A stretch of 64,000 nucleotides of DNA, from NCBI GenBank assembly GCA_963663215.1, contig OY760140.1:558001-622000 (forward strand), given 5' to 3'. How positions within the stretch are numbered: position 1 is the stretch's first letter; every line of letters starts with the position of its first letter. Below are positions 28,699-36,579 of the stretch, piece by piece. A program made the translations under genes and the position numbers. This DNA is from BJGV01 sp003230615. GTDB taxonomy: Bacteria; Pseudomonadota; Gammaproteobacteria; Burkholderiales; Nitrosomonadaceae. The notes below the pieces were generated by a model. That model was not told the origin of the DNA. It was given only the letters and a program-made list of their open reading frames with translations, and searched no databases.

Positions 28699-28932
28699 CT
28701 ATATTCCATCTTCGATTAAAGGACGGTCTGTTGTTAGACAGTACTGAAGGGTATAGATCTTTCCTATGTTCTGTTGGTCCAACACGCACAACGAGGTATA
28801 CCTGGTATCGACTGGCTTTACTTTATTTCGATGGAATAGCGAAACTTGCTTGACAAAATCGTCCACCATAAATGAACTAGCCAATGTGATGTCGTGCCCC
28901 AAGTGCTGCCCGCAGCACATACTCTTCTTCAT
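28699..28932 (-). CDS. Possible small hypothetical protein
   Basis: 77-residue frame ending just upstream of the hydrolase/OsmC gene. No domain recognised and only a weak Shine-Dalgarno; it may be non-coding leader. Reported because it fills the gap in the same direction. Confidence 0.2.
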   Translation of the reverse strand: MKKSMCCGQHLGHDITLASSFMVDDFVKQVSLFHRNKVKPVDTRYTSLCVLDQQNIGKIYTLQYCLTTDRPLIEDGI

Positions 28933-29041
28933 CGGACCACAATAACAACATATACTAATTGTAGTACGTTTTTCTGGAATAAGGGGTTAGTACGAAGGGC
29001 AATATTTCCCGATAAAGAAATGCGGTCATGGTTGATTTTCT

Positions 29042-29073
29042 GAGTGTCTGCTTTGTGCCAAAAGCGGACATTC
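29042..29073 (+). repeat. 32-bp hairpin repeat, copy 2
   Basis: Same arms as copy 1 (GAGTGTCTGCTTT / AAAGCGGACATTC) and same loop. Lies between the OsmC-hydrolase unit and the membrane protein gene. Confidence 0.9.
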
Positions 29074-29250
29074 AATACAGCTATGGAGAAAAATAACTGG
29101 GCTATATTTTTCTATTATTGGATGAAACTTATAAGGATTCTTGTGGTCTCATTTAACTCAAGTGAAAAAAGTATACCTAACGATGATAATTTTAAACTCC
29201 CGCTGAGAGGGGAGCATTAAATACATTAAAGGACACAAGGTAAAATTGCT

Positions 29251-29823
29251 ATGACGAGCATGGAAGCAGGCATATACAACCCACTATTTGTTCCGTCAAA
29301 TTTAGAAAAAAGCATAGTGGATAACCTCACAGTTATTGTAGCTTGCATATTTGTTGCAGTGTTTCTGGGCGCAACTGTTGCTTTGGGACTTCCACAAAAT
29401 CTGGCATTTCCTCTAGAACAATTAGTTGATGAAATTCTACTGTTTGTATCTAACTCGGCTTACAATCCTTTCTATTTTATCTACATAACAACTGCCATTG
29501 GATTTATCTTTCTTGCCTTATTGAGTGAGAAGATATTGATTCGGTTCATGCGCTCGATTGGAAAGATCTACATATTAACTGGCTTTGTAGGAATCATGAT
29601 ATTTGGCTCACAGACAGTTGGTCTGTTAGTTTCAGCCATGAACCTTGGCCTGGGTCTTTCCAGCATTACCGTAAGCTGGATCTTACGGGAATACCGGCAG
29701 TGGCTGTTAGTTGCGCGGATAATTGCCAAAAGACGAGAGACTAGTTGCACTTTATTAGCCATAATAAAAAATAGCGGGTTCAAAACTACCAAGTTTGAAG
29801 TGGAACTAATACCAGCAAGTTGA
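29251..29823 (+). CDS. Hypothetical membrane protein
   Basis: 190 residues with about three hydrophobic segments: roughly 30-48 (VIVACIFVAVFLGATVAL), 70-90 (PFYFIYITTAIGFIFLALL) and 105-132 (ILTGFVGIMIFGSQTVGLL). The C-terminal 50 residues are hydrophilic and basic. It is the only gene between hairpin copies 2 and 3, making a one-gene unit of about 800 bases on the + strand. Family not recognised. Confidence 0.6.
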   Translation: MTSMEAGIYNPLFVPSNLEKSIVDNLTVIVACIFVAVFLGATVALGLPQNLAFPLEQLVDEILLFVSNSAYNPFYFIYITTAIGFIFLALLSEKILIRFMRSIGKIYILTGFVGIMIFGSQTVGLLVSAMNLGLGLSSITVSWILREYRQWLLVARIIAKRRETSCTLLAIIKNSGFKTTKFEVELIPAS

Positions 29824-29842
29824 AATAAATACTACAAATCAC

Positions 29843-29874
29843 GAACGTCTGCTTTGTGCCAAAAGCGGACGTTC
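29843..29874 (+). repeat. 32-bp hairpin repeat, copy 3 (perfect arms)
   Basis: Left arm GAACGTCTGCTTT, loop GTGCCA, right arm AAAGCGGACGTTC: 13 pairs with one T-G wobble. It directly precedes a B-type att flank. Confidence 0.92.
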
Positions 29875-29875
29875 A

Positions 29876-30173
29876 AAGATTTTCTTTCTAGAAAACTTTT
29901 TCGCCAAAATTGTAGGGAGTAAAGAGGAGTAGTACTATATTGATGGGGGAGGGGGGTTGTTTCAGACTAGGTGTGCCCCTAGCTTAAAATAAATCTAAAG
30001 AAGTATGCAGAATTCAGCTGAGCGTAGATTCATCCCTTTAGTCCAATATGGTCTCATGCCATCCTATTGAATCCAGAATTTTATGGGGCAACTTTGGGGG
30101 AAACATCGAAACATTGAAATGTGTATAGTATGTGTTAATGGGCATTCCAGCTTGTTATTCGATTCCCGCCGCC
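29876..30173 (+). repeat. B-type att flank with ssrA-derived core (core 30158-30173)
   Basis: About 300 bases repeated at 45572-45867 and in part at 41618-41716. Shared words include GACTAGGTGTGCCCCTA, GCAGAATTCAGCTGAGCG and GGTCTCATGCCATC, then GGGGCAACTTTGGGGG arm-like repeats, ending in the core TTCGATTCCCGCCGCC. I read it as a remnant attachment site of an integrase with G-rich arm sites. Confidence 0.75.
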
Positions 30174-30183
30174 CGGATGAAAA

Positions 30184-30588
30184 ATGAAAAAACTACTACT
30201 AACATTAATGCTAGCTATTGTGAGTAGTAGTGTGATGGCAGAGTGGGTTTTGTATGGATTTAGCAATGGCAGTAAAAAAGGAATCATAATTACCGTTTAC
30301 GCTGATCCTGCCATCCTTATTAAGTCAGGAAATACGGTAAAAATGTGGAGTATATTTGACTACAATAAAGCCCAGAAAGATCCCAATTCTCCGTCGTTTA
30401 TGTCGGTAAAAAGGCAAGAAGAATATGACTGCAAGGAAGAGAAAAAACGGTTACTTTATGCAGATTTCCATTCAGATAATATGGGAAAAGGAGATATAGT
30501 TTTTAACGAAGACGCTACTTCAAAATGGACACGACTCGTGCCTAAAAGCATAAGCCAATCTCTTGGAGAGGCGGCCTGTGGGAAGTGA
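30184..30588 (+). CDS. Surface-adhesin E-like secreted protein
   Basis: 134 residues with a signal peptide (MKKLLLTLMLAIVSSSVMA, cleavage after Ala19). The mature part matches the surface-adhesin E-like pattern: WVLYGFSNG, a VKMWSIFDYNKAQ stretch, the pair of Cys around EEYDCKEEKKRLLYADFHSD, and the C-terminal W-x-VPKS and AACGK. Such proteins are small secreted or surface proteins of uncertain role. The gene begins ten bases after a B-type att core and is followed by a C-type att, so it is the sole gene of its module. Confidence 0.65.
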   Translation: MKKLLLTLMLAIVSSSVMAEWVLYGFSNGSKKGIIITVYADPAILIKSGNTVKMWSIFDYNKAQKDPNSPSFMSVKRQEEYDCKEEKKRLLYADFHSDNMGKGDIVFNEDATSKWTRLVPKSISQSLGEAACGK

Positions 30589-30879
30589 TAGGAAATGGGG
30601 ATGCTCAAGACCCAGTCTATTTCTCTAACATGTTGTTATCAATTGATTAAATAAGACTTAAAGTTCCTCATGCCTAATCATACATGTTAGTTCGATGCCT
30701 GTTTTTACTGACATATAAATCATGTATTATCAAATACTTACTAGATGTAGTCTCCCAGTAGTGGTACTTCTGTAGTACTTCTCCTGAAATTATTAGCAAT
30801 AAAAAGGTAATAAGTCACATTTTTGAAAGCTTCAAATGTAATTAGGATGGCAATAAATCACAATTCAAAAGTTTTAAAC
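30589..30879. other. Gene-free AT-rich region
   Basis: Between the adhesin-like gene and the C-type att flank. No ORF, RNA or strong hairpin recognised. Confidence 0.5.
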
Positions 30880-30979
30880 GTAATACACTTGTTGGTACAT
30901 TTGCTGGTATATTGAAAATAGAAAAAACCTAGATCAGCCTGTGGTAACGGTTACAGGCTACTATTCGATTCCCGCCGCC
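30880..30979 (+). repeat. C-type att flank with ssrA-derived core (core 30964-30979)
   Basis: Contains CTTGTTGGTACATTTGCTGG, then CTAGATCAGCCTGTGG, then the core TTCGATTCCCGCCGCC. A near copy lies at 39066-39162. The GTTGGTA words match arm sites beside the integrase at 21.6 kb, so this is the best candidate for its distal attachment site. Confidence 0.75.
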
Positions 30980-30983
30980 GATT

Positions 30984-31517
30984 TTAGTGCGCCAGTTTTT
31001 CTAGTTTCTTGTTAGAAATCTCCAATTGTTTCGTCAACTCTTGTAGTTGTTCTTTGAATTTTTCTTGGAGCTGCTTTTGCTTTAGAACGCATCGAAGAAC
31101 ACGTTCCAGAATTCGAGTGTTGATTTCATCTTTAATCAGGTAATCTGACGCGCCTGCTCCAATCATCCTTTCGGGCATCGTTTCACTGGCAGTTCCGGTA
31201 ATCGCAATTATTGTTATAAATTTACCTCCAATGCCGACAAGTTCTTGAAGCACTTCCAGTCCCCCTTTATCAGGAAGGTAATAATCAAGCAAAACACAGT
31301 CGAATGATTCCTGTTTGAATCGTTCGATACCTATGAGACCAGTTTCTGCCTCAACGATCTCAGATACAAGATGTGTGTTTCTAAGATCCCTCTTAAGTGA
31401 AGCCCGATCCACTTTATCATCGTCTATGATTAGAATCTTCACAGTGAGACTTAGGGAGCTACTTTTAATTTCAGATTTCATTGAGTCGATTTCATAGAGT
31501 TCTTTCATTTTATTCAT
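30984..31517 (-). CDS. Response regulator (REC domain with C-terminal coiled coil)
   Basis: About 177 residues. Receiver domain at roughly 30-145 with acidic pair in IIDDDKVDRAS, phosphoacceptor Asp in FDCVLLDYYLPDKGG, and the conserved Thr in IAITGTAS; a charged coiled coil (KQLQEKFKEQLQELTKQ) forms the C-terminus. No output domain. The start ATG overlaps the TAA of the preceding regulator gene, so the pair is translationally coupled. Its stop lies five bases from an att core. Confidence 0.85.
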   Translation of the reverse strand: MNKMKELYEIDSMKSEIKSSSLSLTVKILIIDDDKVDRASLKRDLRNTHLVSEIVEAETGLIGIERFKQESFDCVLLDYYLPDKGGLEVLQELVGIGGKFITIIAITGTASETMPERMIGAGASDYLIKDEINTRILERVLRCVLKQKQLQEKFKEQLQELTKQLEISNKKLEKLAH

Positions 31518-31929
31518 TGGGAAACTCCACAACTCTCAAATAGTGATTCAACATTTGCATTGCCTTAACAAACTCATCTCCAATGTCGGACTTGAAAATG
31601 TATCCGGCTACGTTGCAATCGTAGGCTTTGATCTTGTCCTTTTCATCCTTTGAAGTTGATAGTGCAAAAATTACAGTTTGCTTGAGACTTTTGTCGGCTC
31701 TTATTTCTTTCATGCAATCGATTCCATTCATGCGAGGCATGTTAAGGTCCATGAGGACTATATAAGGAGAGGGAATCTCTCCAGATCGTAATTTCTCAAG
31801 GGCTTCAATCCCGTCTTTGGCTACATAAATTGAATTGGTAGCGTTAGCTTGCTTAAGGGCACGCCGAATCGCCATAATGTCGACTTCGTCATCTTCAACG
31901 ATAAGAATGCTTACTTCACTTTCTATCAT
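31510..31929 (-). CDS. Single-domain response regulator (Rcp1/CheY-like)
   Basis: 139 residues from MIESEVSILIVEDDEVD; the frame extends upstream but this start has GGGGCGAA before it and lies 13 bases beyond the kinase stop. Acidic cluster VEDDEVD, phosphoacceptor in YIVLMDLNMPRMNG, Ser in FALSTSKDEKD and the Lys in GYIFKSD complete the receiver. The sequence resembles regulators paired with phytochrome-type kinases (Rcp1). It probably takes phosphate from the adjacent kinase and passes it on or acts by protein contact. Confidence 0.88.
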   Translation of the reverse strand: MIESEVSILIVEDDEVDIMAIRRALKQANATNSIYVAKDGIEALEKLRSGEIPSPYIVLMDLNMPRMNGIDCMKEIRADKSLKQTVIFALSTSKDEKDKIKAYDCNVAGYIFKSDIGDEFVKAMQMLNHYLRVVEFPNE

Positions 31930-31942
31930 TTCGCCCCAGCAG

Positions 31943-33685
31943 TTATTCCGTTCCCCAATCAAAAATGAAACTAGTGCCTCGTTTGCCAGCTTGAGAGTCC
32001 ACCCAGATCTTTCCACCCTGGCGTTCAATCAGTTTTTTGATAATTGCCAGGCCCATCCCACTTCCTTCTATCTCATCTCGTGGTTTGAGAGTCTTAAACA
32101 TTTCAAAAATGCGTTCATGATATTCGGTAGCGATACCAGGACCGTCGTCCTTTACGGAAAATCTATAGAACTTACCGTTTTCTTTTGCTGAAATATCCAG
32201 ATTAATTTCAGTGCGATCATGATGCTTGATAGCATTGCTGATAAGGTTGCGCAATACCAACTCCAAGGCACTCTTTTGTGTGGAAAATGTAGGCAGGTCA
32301 TCGTGTAGTCTTACTTTTAGATCCAGATGTTGATCATCAAAGAGATAAACTATGTCGTTGACCATCTTTTCGCTATCCACAAGCACAGCATTGTCCTTTT
32401 TCTGCCCGACTCTGGAATAAGCTAAGAGGTCGTCAAGGAGAGATTCTAATCGTGTAATTCTTCGACGCAAAAGATCCATGTTTTCCTTGGTTTCTCCTTC
32501 CAAGATTCCCTTTAAATCTTCCTCTATCCACATAGCTAAATTATTAATCCCTCTCAGAGGGGCTTTTAGGTCATGACTGGCCACATAAGCAAATTGTTCT
32601 AATTCTTGGTTAGAGTGTTCCAATTCAGAGGCCAAGATCTCTGCCCGTTTTTTTGCAGCTTCGGCATCTCGGGCGATAATTAGGGCTTCATCATGAGCAT
32701 CAGAAAGTTTTTTATTCATTACTTCTGCTTTTATTTTTGCCATTTCTTCTATTTTTCTTATTTGCAATTCATGTTTGTGTATCCGAACATAATACAAAAG
32801 TAAGCCTGTGCAAGGTACCAAGTAGGCAATAATTTTTAAAAAGTGTGCGACGTTAAAGTGACTGTCAAAAAGTTCTGTAGAACCGAAAGCCATATGGATT
32901 TGGGTGGCTACCTGAGGGATGACACTAATCCAAATAGAAGCGGAAAAAAGACTGGGGTTGCGTTTGTGAAAGATTGGAAAGACCAAAAAGCCCGCAATCA
33001 GGAAAAGGACCAAACTTATTAAATCCCAAGGACGGGTAATTGTATGATTAGGGAACATTGTTTGAGGTAATTGGGCTTCTGTTGCGCAGTAATGAATAAT
33101 GACCCAGGCCGCCACACCAAAGGCTAAGCTAGTTACTAGGACAAGGCCTAATTCGGTTCCTCGTCCTATAGACTTGGGGTGCGCCATGACTATGCATACT
33201 CCTGCAATCATTATGGCGCCATTGAATCCCCGACAAATGGCCCAGGTAAAGGGGATAAGATCTGTATTGGGAGAGGTTGCGTCAATCAACCGGTCAGCTG
33301 CAAGCGTATGAAAAGCATCCATGGCTCCGGACATAAATAAGGCCATACCAATTATGGGGGTAACAGAGCTTCGTTTTATGGAAAAGTGGGTAAAAGACAA
33401 CGCGACGGTGAAAAATGCCACAACAAAAGCAGAACATTCTAAAAGAGTATGTATGAAAGCTCCTGAGAGTTTATAGAAATGAGCATCTAAAATCTCACTC
33501 TCAGCCATTTCATTTACCTTGTCATACGGAAACGCTTTTGGGTGTGATGCAAAGTCGACTCCCACCTGTTGGAGAAGGAGGGGAGAGATACTTATGAAAA
33601 CAGTAGTCCAAAGGAGAGCCCTGATTCCTACATCAATTTGACCGTGGTGTTTTATTCTGAAAGCTTCTCTGTACACTTCTTCCAT
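31943..33685 (-). CDS. Membrane sensor histidine kinase with MASE3-like N-terminus
   Basis: About 580 residues. The N-terminal 300 or so hold a multi-span membrane sensor that resembles MASE3 (HTLLECSAFVVAFFTVALSF, AMDAFHTLAADR). A coiled coil of about 60 residues leads to the HisKA domain with phospho-His in YVASHDLKAPLRGI, then HATPase with N box NLISNAIKHHD, G1 KDDGPGI and G2 GSGMGLAII. The kinase core is of the phytochrome-like class. A GTG three codons upstream is an alternative start. It leads a kinase-regulator-regulator operon; the signal is unknown. Confidence 0.85.
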   Translation of the reverse strand: MEEVYREAFRIKHHGQIDVGIRALLWTTVFISISPLLLQQVGVDFASHPKAFPYDKVNEMAESEILDAHFYKLSGAFIHTLLECSAFVVAFFTVALSFTHFSIKRSSVTPIIGMALFMSGAMDAFHTLAADRLIDATSPNTDLIPFTWAICRGFNGAIMIAGVCIVMAHPKSIGRGTELGLVLVTSLAFGVAAWVIIHYCATEAQLPQTMFPNHTITRPWDLISLVLFLIAGFLVFPIFHKRNPSLFSASIWISVIPQVATQIHMAFGSTELFDSHFNVAHFLKIIAYLVPCTGLLLYYVRIHKHELQIRKIEEMAKIKAEVMNKKLSDAHDEALIIARDAEAAKKRAEILASELEHSNQELEQFAYVASHDLKAPLRGINNLAMWIEEDLKGILEGETKENMDLLRRRITRLESLLDDLLAYSRVGQKKDNAVLVDSEKMVNDIVYLFDDQHLDLKVRLHDDLPTFSTQKSALELVLRNLISNAIKHHDRTEINLDISAKENGKFYRFSVKDDGPGIATEYHERIFEMFKTLKPRDEIEGSGMGLAIIKKLIERQGGKIWVDSQAGKRGTSFIFDWGTE

Positions 33686-33761
33686 ATAGTTCACTTTTTG
33701 TTATGAAAATAATCTTCTAGGTATAGTGAGATACCAAAAAAGTTTAATTGATACGATTAAC

Positions 33762-34667
33762 TCAAGGTTCTTCCATTAACCAATCTCGGAAGGCCGTGAG
33801 CTCAGGCTTATCTGCATATGCTTCTGGGTATACCAGGTGAAAAGCTAATCCGAGTGGTAAAGCAAGATTAAACGGTTGCTCTAGTCGTCCGGCTGCAATG
33901 TCATTAGCGGCCAAACAACGCCAACCCAACGCAACACCGGCACCGTCGATGGCGGCTTGAAGTGCGTGATCGGGTTGACTGAAATGAGGTCCTTGTGAGG
34001 TGTCTACATGCTCAGCACCAGCGGATTTGAGCCACAAGGCCCAGTTCGGAGATGCGGGATCAAGTTTACTGAGGGAGTCATCATGTAGTAATACGTGATT
34101 AGATAAGTCTTCGGGGTGTTGCAGCGCCGCATAGGATCCTCCTTCGAGAGAACGCGGATTGCACATCGGAGTTACAGATTCTTCGAAGAGTTTGACTGCT
34201 TTAAGACCTGGATATTTTCTCCGCCCAAAAAGGATAGCCGCATCAAAGTCGTCACGCTGAAAATCAATCTCGCCAAAACTTGATGAGATTCGGATGTTAA
34301 TATCGGGATACAAAGCATTAAATTTGTAGATCCAAGGGACGAGCAATTTGACCGTGAACATTGGATCTGCGCTGATCGTCAACGTATTTCGCAGGTCGCT
34401 TGCAAGCGCTCGCTCCATCGTTTTGTCTAATCGCAGAAAAACTTCTCGCAGTTCAGACACAAGAATCTTACCTCTTTCCTCCAGCAAAAGTTTGTGTGGC
34501 AAGCGTCGAAAAAGTGGCATGCTTATATATTCTTCGAGCTTTTTTACCTGATGACTGACGGCTGCAGGGGTTACGTTCAATTCTTCAGCCGCCTTGACGA
34601 AGCTAAGGTGCCGAGCTGATGTTTCAAAAGCTCGCAAAGAGTTGAGTGGGTAAATACGCCTAGCCAT
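33762..34667 (-). CDS. LysR-family transcriptional regulator (GcvA-like)
   Basis: 301 residues. N-terminal winged HTH (PLNSLRAFETSARHLSFVKA, LNVTPAAVSHQVKKLE) and a C-terminal periplasmic-binding-like effector domain, both of the GcvA branch of LysR regulators. It is divergent from the FNT channel, cyanase and porin genes across 398 bases, the usual position for a LysR activator of the adjacent operon. A CynR-like role is thus plausible, but the effector is inference. Confidence 0.82.
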   Translation of the reverse strand: MARRIYPLNSLRAFETSARHLSFVKAAEELNVTPAAVSHQVKKLEEYISMPLFRRLPHKLLLEERGKILVSELREVFLRLDKTMERALASDLRNTLTISADPMFTVKLLVPWIYKFNALYPDINIRISSSFGEIDFQRDDFDAAILFGRRKYPGLKAVKLFEESVTPMCNPRSLEGGSYAALQHPEDLSNHVLLHDDSLSKLDPASPNWALWLKSAGAEHVDTSQGPHFSQPDHALQAAIDGAGVALGWRCLAANDIAAGRLEQPFNLALPLGLAFHLVYPEAYADKPELTAFRDWLMEEP

Positions 34668-35065
34668 ACGTATGGTTATTCTACCCGAACACAGTTCTTT
34701 AAGGCTTACTATTTATATCTATAGGGAGAGGAAATGTAATGCAATACACCAATACACCAATACCACACCGGCGTTCTCCTGTGATTATAGTGTTCATAAA
34801 TATAGGGTTAATATAGCATTAGATTCGATTGCTTGCAAAAATTCATCAAGTAGGAATGCAAAGTATCTAATAACTTAGCCTATGTGCCATATCTTTTGTA
34901 TCCCTACGAATACTAAATATCGTTTGTAAAAAATCCATTGGGCTGATTAACTTGCTTCCAAAGGGTATTCTTCCTTACTTAAAATTATAAGAGCAACATG
35001 AAGCTGGAAGAAACCTAGAAATTTTTTAAAAATTTCAAAAATAAATAAAGGGAGGTTAATTTCTT
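34668..35065. promoter_or_regulatory. Divergent control region between LysR regulator and FNT channel genes
   Basis: 398 bases with no credible gene. It contains direct CAATACACC / CCAATACC words near 34741-34765 and AT-rich stretches. LysR sites are expected here but I cannot pick out a convincing T-N11-A pair. The channel gene has a strong GGGAGG ribosome binding site. Confidence 0.4.
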
Positions 35066-35923
35066 ATGAGCTCACCACCTGTAGTGACAAACCCTGCTGC
35101 TCCCGCACCTGCCGTTCCCCAGCTTGTTGCAAATGCTGATCAGATTCTTCCTGCACAGATGTTGAAGGATATCGTTGCTGATGCGGTAACAAAAGATAAG
35201 TTTACCGCCACCCGCATAATGATATCGGGCTTTCTTTGCACGCCCTTCTTAGCCTATGCAGTTGCTCTTTCAGTCTCATTGGTAGTCGCCGGATGGTCTC
35301 TCGCTGCTGCCGGATTAATCTTTCCTGTTGGCTTTGTAATGATGGTGTTTCTGGGACTTGAGATGGCTACCGGGAGTTTTTCTGTCATGCCTATGGGGGT
35401 ATTTGCAGGTCTCGTCAAATGGGGCGGCCTAGCCCGTAATTGGCTATGGACTCTCTTTGGAAATCTTTTGGGCGGGATTTTCTTTGCCTTTCTGCTTTGG
35501 TTTGCATTGACTAAAGGAGCGTCAATAGAGCCCTCAGGAATACTTGTTAAACTAGCAAGAATAGCCGAAGCAAAAGCATCCTATGAAAACTTCGGTATCA
35601 ATGGATGGCTCGCAGCCGTGGGCATGGGAATTCTTTGCAACTGGCTAGTAAGTCTTGGCCCCATGTTTGCAAAAGCTTCTCGAAGTGTTCCGGGTAAGAT
35701 AATGCTGATGTGGTTACCCATTGCTACATTCTTCGCCCTAGGTTTTGAACATGCAATTGTAAACATGTTCGTGTTTCCGATAGGCATACTTTCGGGCGCA
35801 GATGTCACGATAGCGCAATGGTGGTGGTGGAACCAGATTCCGGTAACGTTAGGCAATATCCTTGGCGCCATGATCTTCAACTCTACCTTGTGGTACGCCA
35901 TTCATAAACCAAAAGCTGCTTGA
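35066..35923 (+). CDS. Formate/nitrite transporter (FNT) family channel
   Basis: 285 residues with six hydrophobic segments after a Pro/Ala-rich cytoplasmic N-terminus of about 45 residues. Family features are FLGLEMATGSFSVMP and GILCNWLVSLG, the broken-helix loops of FocA/NirC channels, and GFEHAIVNMF with the central His of the pore. FNT channels pass small monovalent anions such as formate, nitrite and hydrosulfide. Next to cyanase, cyanate uptake or nitrite movement are the obvious candidates. The gene is 110 bases upstream of cynS. Confidence 0.85.
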   Translation: MSSPPVVTNPAAPAPAVPQLVANADQILPAQMLKDIVADAVTKDKFTATRIMISGFLCTPFLAYAVALSVSLVVAGWSLAAAGLIFPVGFVMMVFLGLEMATGSFSVMPMGVFAGLVKWGGLARNWLWTLFGNLLGGIFFAFLLWFALTKGASIEPSGILVKLARIAEAKASYENFGINGWLAAVGMGILCNWLVSLGPMFAKASRSVPGKIMLMWLPIATFFALGFEHAIVNMFVFPIGILSGADVTIAQWWWWNQIPVTLGNILGAMIFNSTLWYAIHKPKAA

Positions 35924-36032
35924 ACGTATACCGAGAGTATAAAAGAGGCATTGAAAAAGTAAACCAAGTGGCGTGTTTATTTTACGTCAATTTTTTGAGA
36001 GTAACTAGATAAACCAAAAAGGAGAAAATGTC

Positions 36033-36500
36033 ATGGATAGCGAAGGAAAAAATAAAGTCGTTGAAGAGTTACTAGCTGCAAAAGTAGCTTCTGGTAAGAC
36101 ATACACGCAGCTTGGTGCGGCGCTTAATCTATCGAATGTTTATGTGGGGCAACTATTTCGGCGTCAGGCACAGCTTAAACCGGGTACGGCATCGAAATTG
36201 AAATCACTTGTATCCGGATTAACCGATAAGTCGCTAGCAGAAATGCAGAAGCCACCCTTTCGTTCATACGATCCAGATGTTATTCAAGAACCTAATACAT
36301 TCCGACTGGTTGAAGTTTGTATGCATTATGGCGAAGCCATACTCGATATCATCCAGGAAGAATTCGGTGACGGAATCATGTCTGCCATTGACTATGTAAT
36401 TACTGTTGAAAAGGTAAAGGGCAGCAAGGGTGAGGACCGAGTGAAGATAATTTGCAACGGCAAGTATCTTGCTCATATCGAACAACCACCTGCCCCTTAA
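36033..36500 (+). CDS. cynS: Cyanate hydratase (cyanase)
   Basis: 155 residues, the family length. Cyanase converts cyanate plus bicarbonate to ammonia and CO2. The N-terminal helical DNA-binding-like domain (TYTQLGAALNLSNVYVGQLF) is followed by the catalytic domain; Arg91 and Glu94 in FRLVEV and Ser117 in GIMSAIDY correspond to the E. coli active-site triad Arg96, Glu99, Ser122. A good AAGGAG precedes the start. It lies with an FNT channel and a porin under a divergent LysR regulator, making a cyanate-use cluster that would release ammonium. Confidence 0.95.
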   Translation: MDSEGKNKVVEELLAAKVASGKTYTQLGAALNLSNVYVGQLFRRQAQLKPGTASKLKSLVSGLTDKSLAEMQKPPFRSYDPDVIQEPNTFRLVEVCMHYGEAILDIIQEEFGDGIMSAIDYVITVEKVKGSKGEDRVKIICNGKYLAHIEQPPAP

Positions 36501-36579
36501 CGTTATGGGTTTTGTAAACAAAGGAACCAGCTACAAATCATAGCTTTATTTTAAATAATTCATCATAGGAATAATAAAG

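Noticed and set aside
28461..28853. + strand frame inside and beyond the OsmC-hydrolase gene
   Set aside because: It lies largely opposite a well-supported conserved gene and encodes nothing recognisable.
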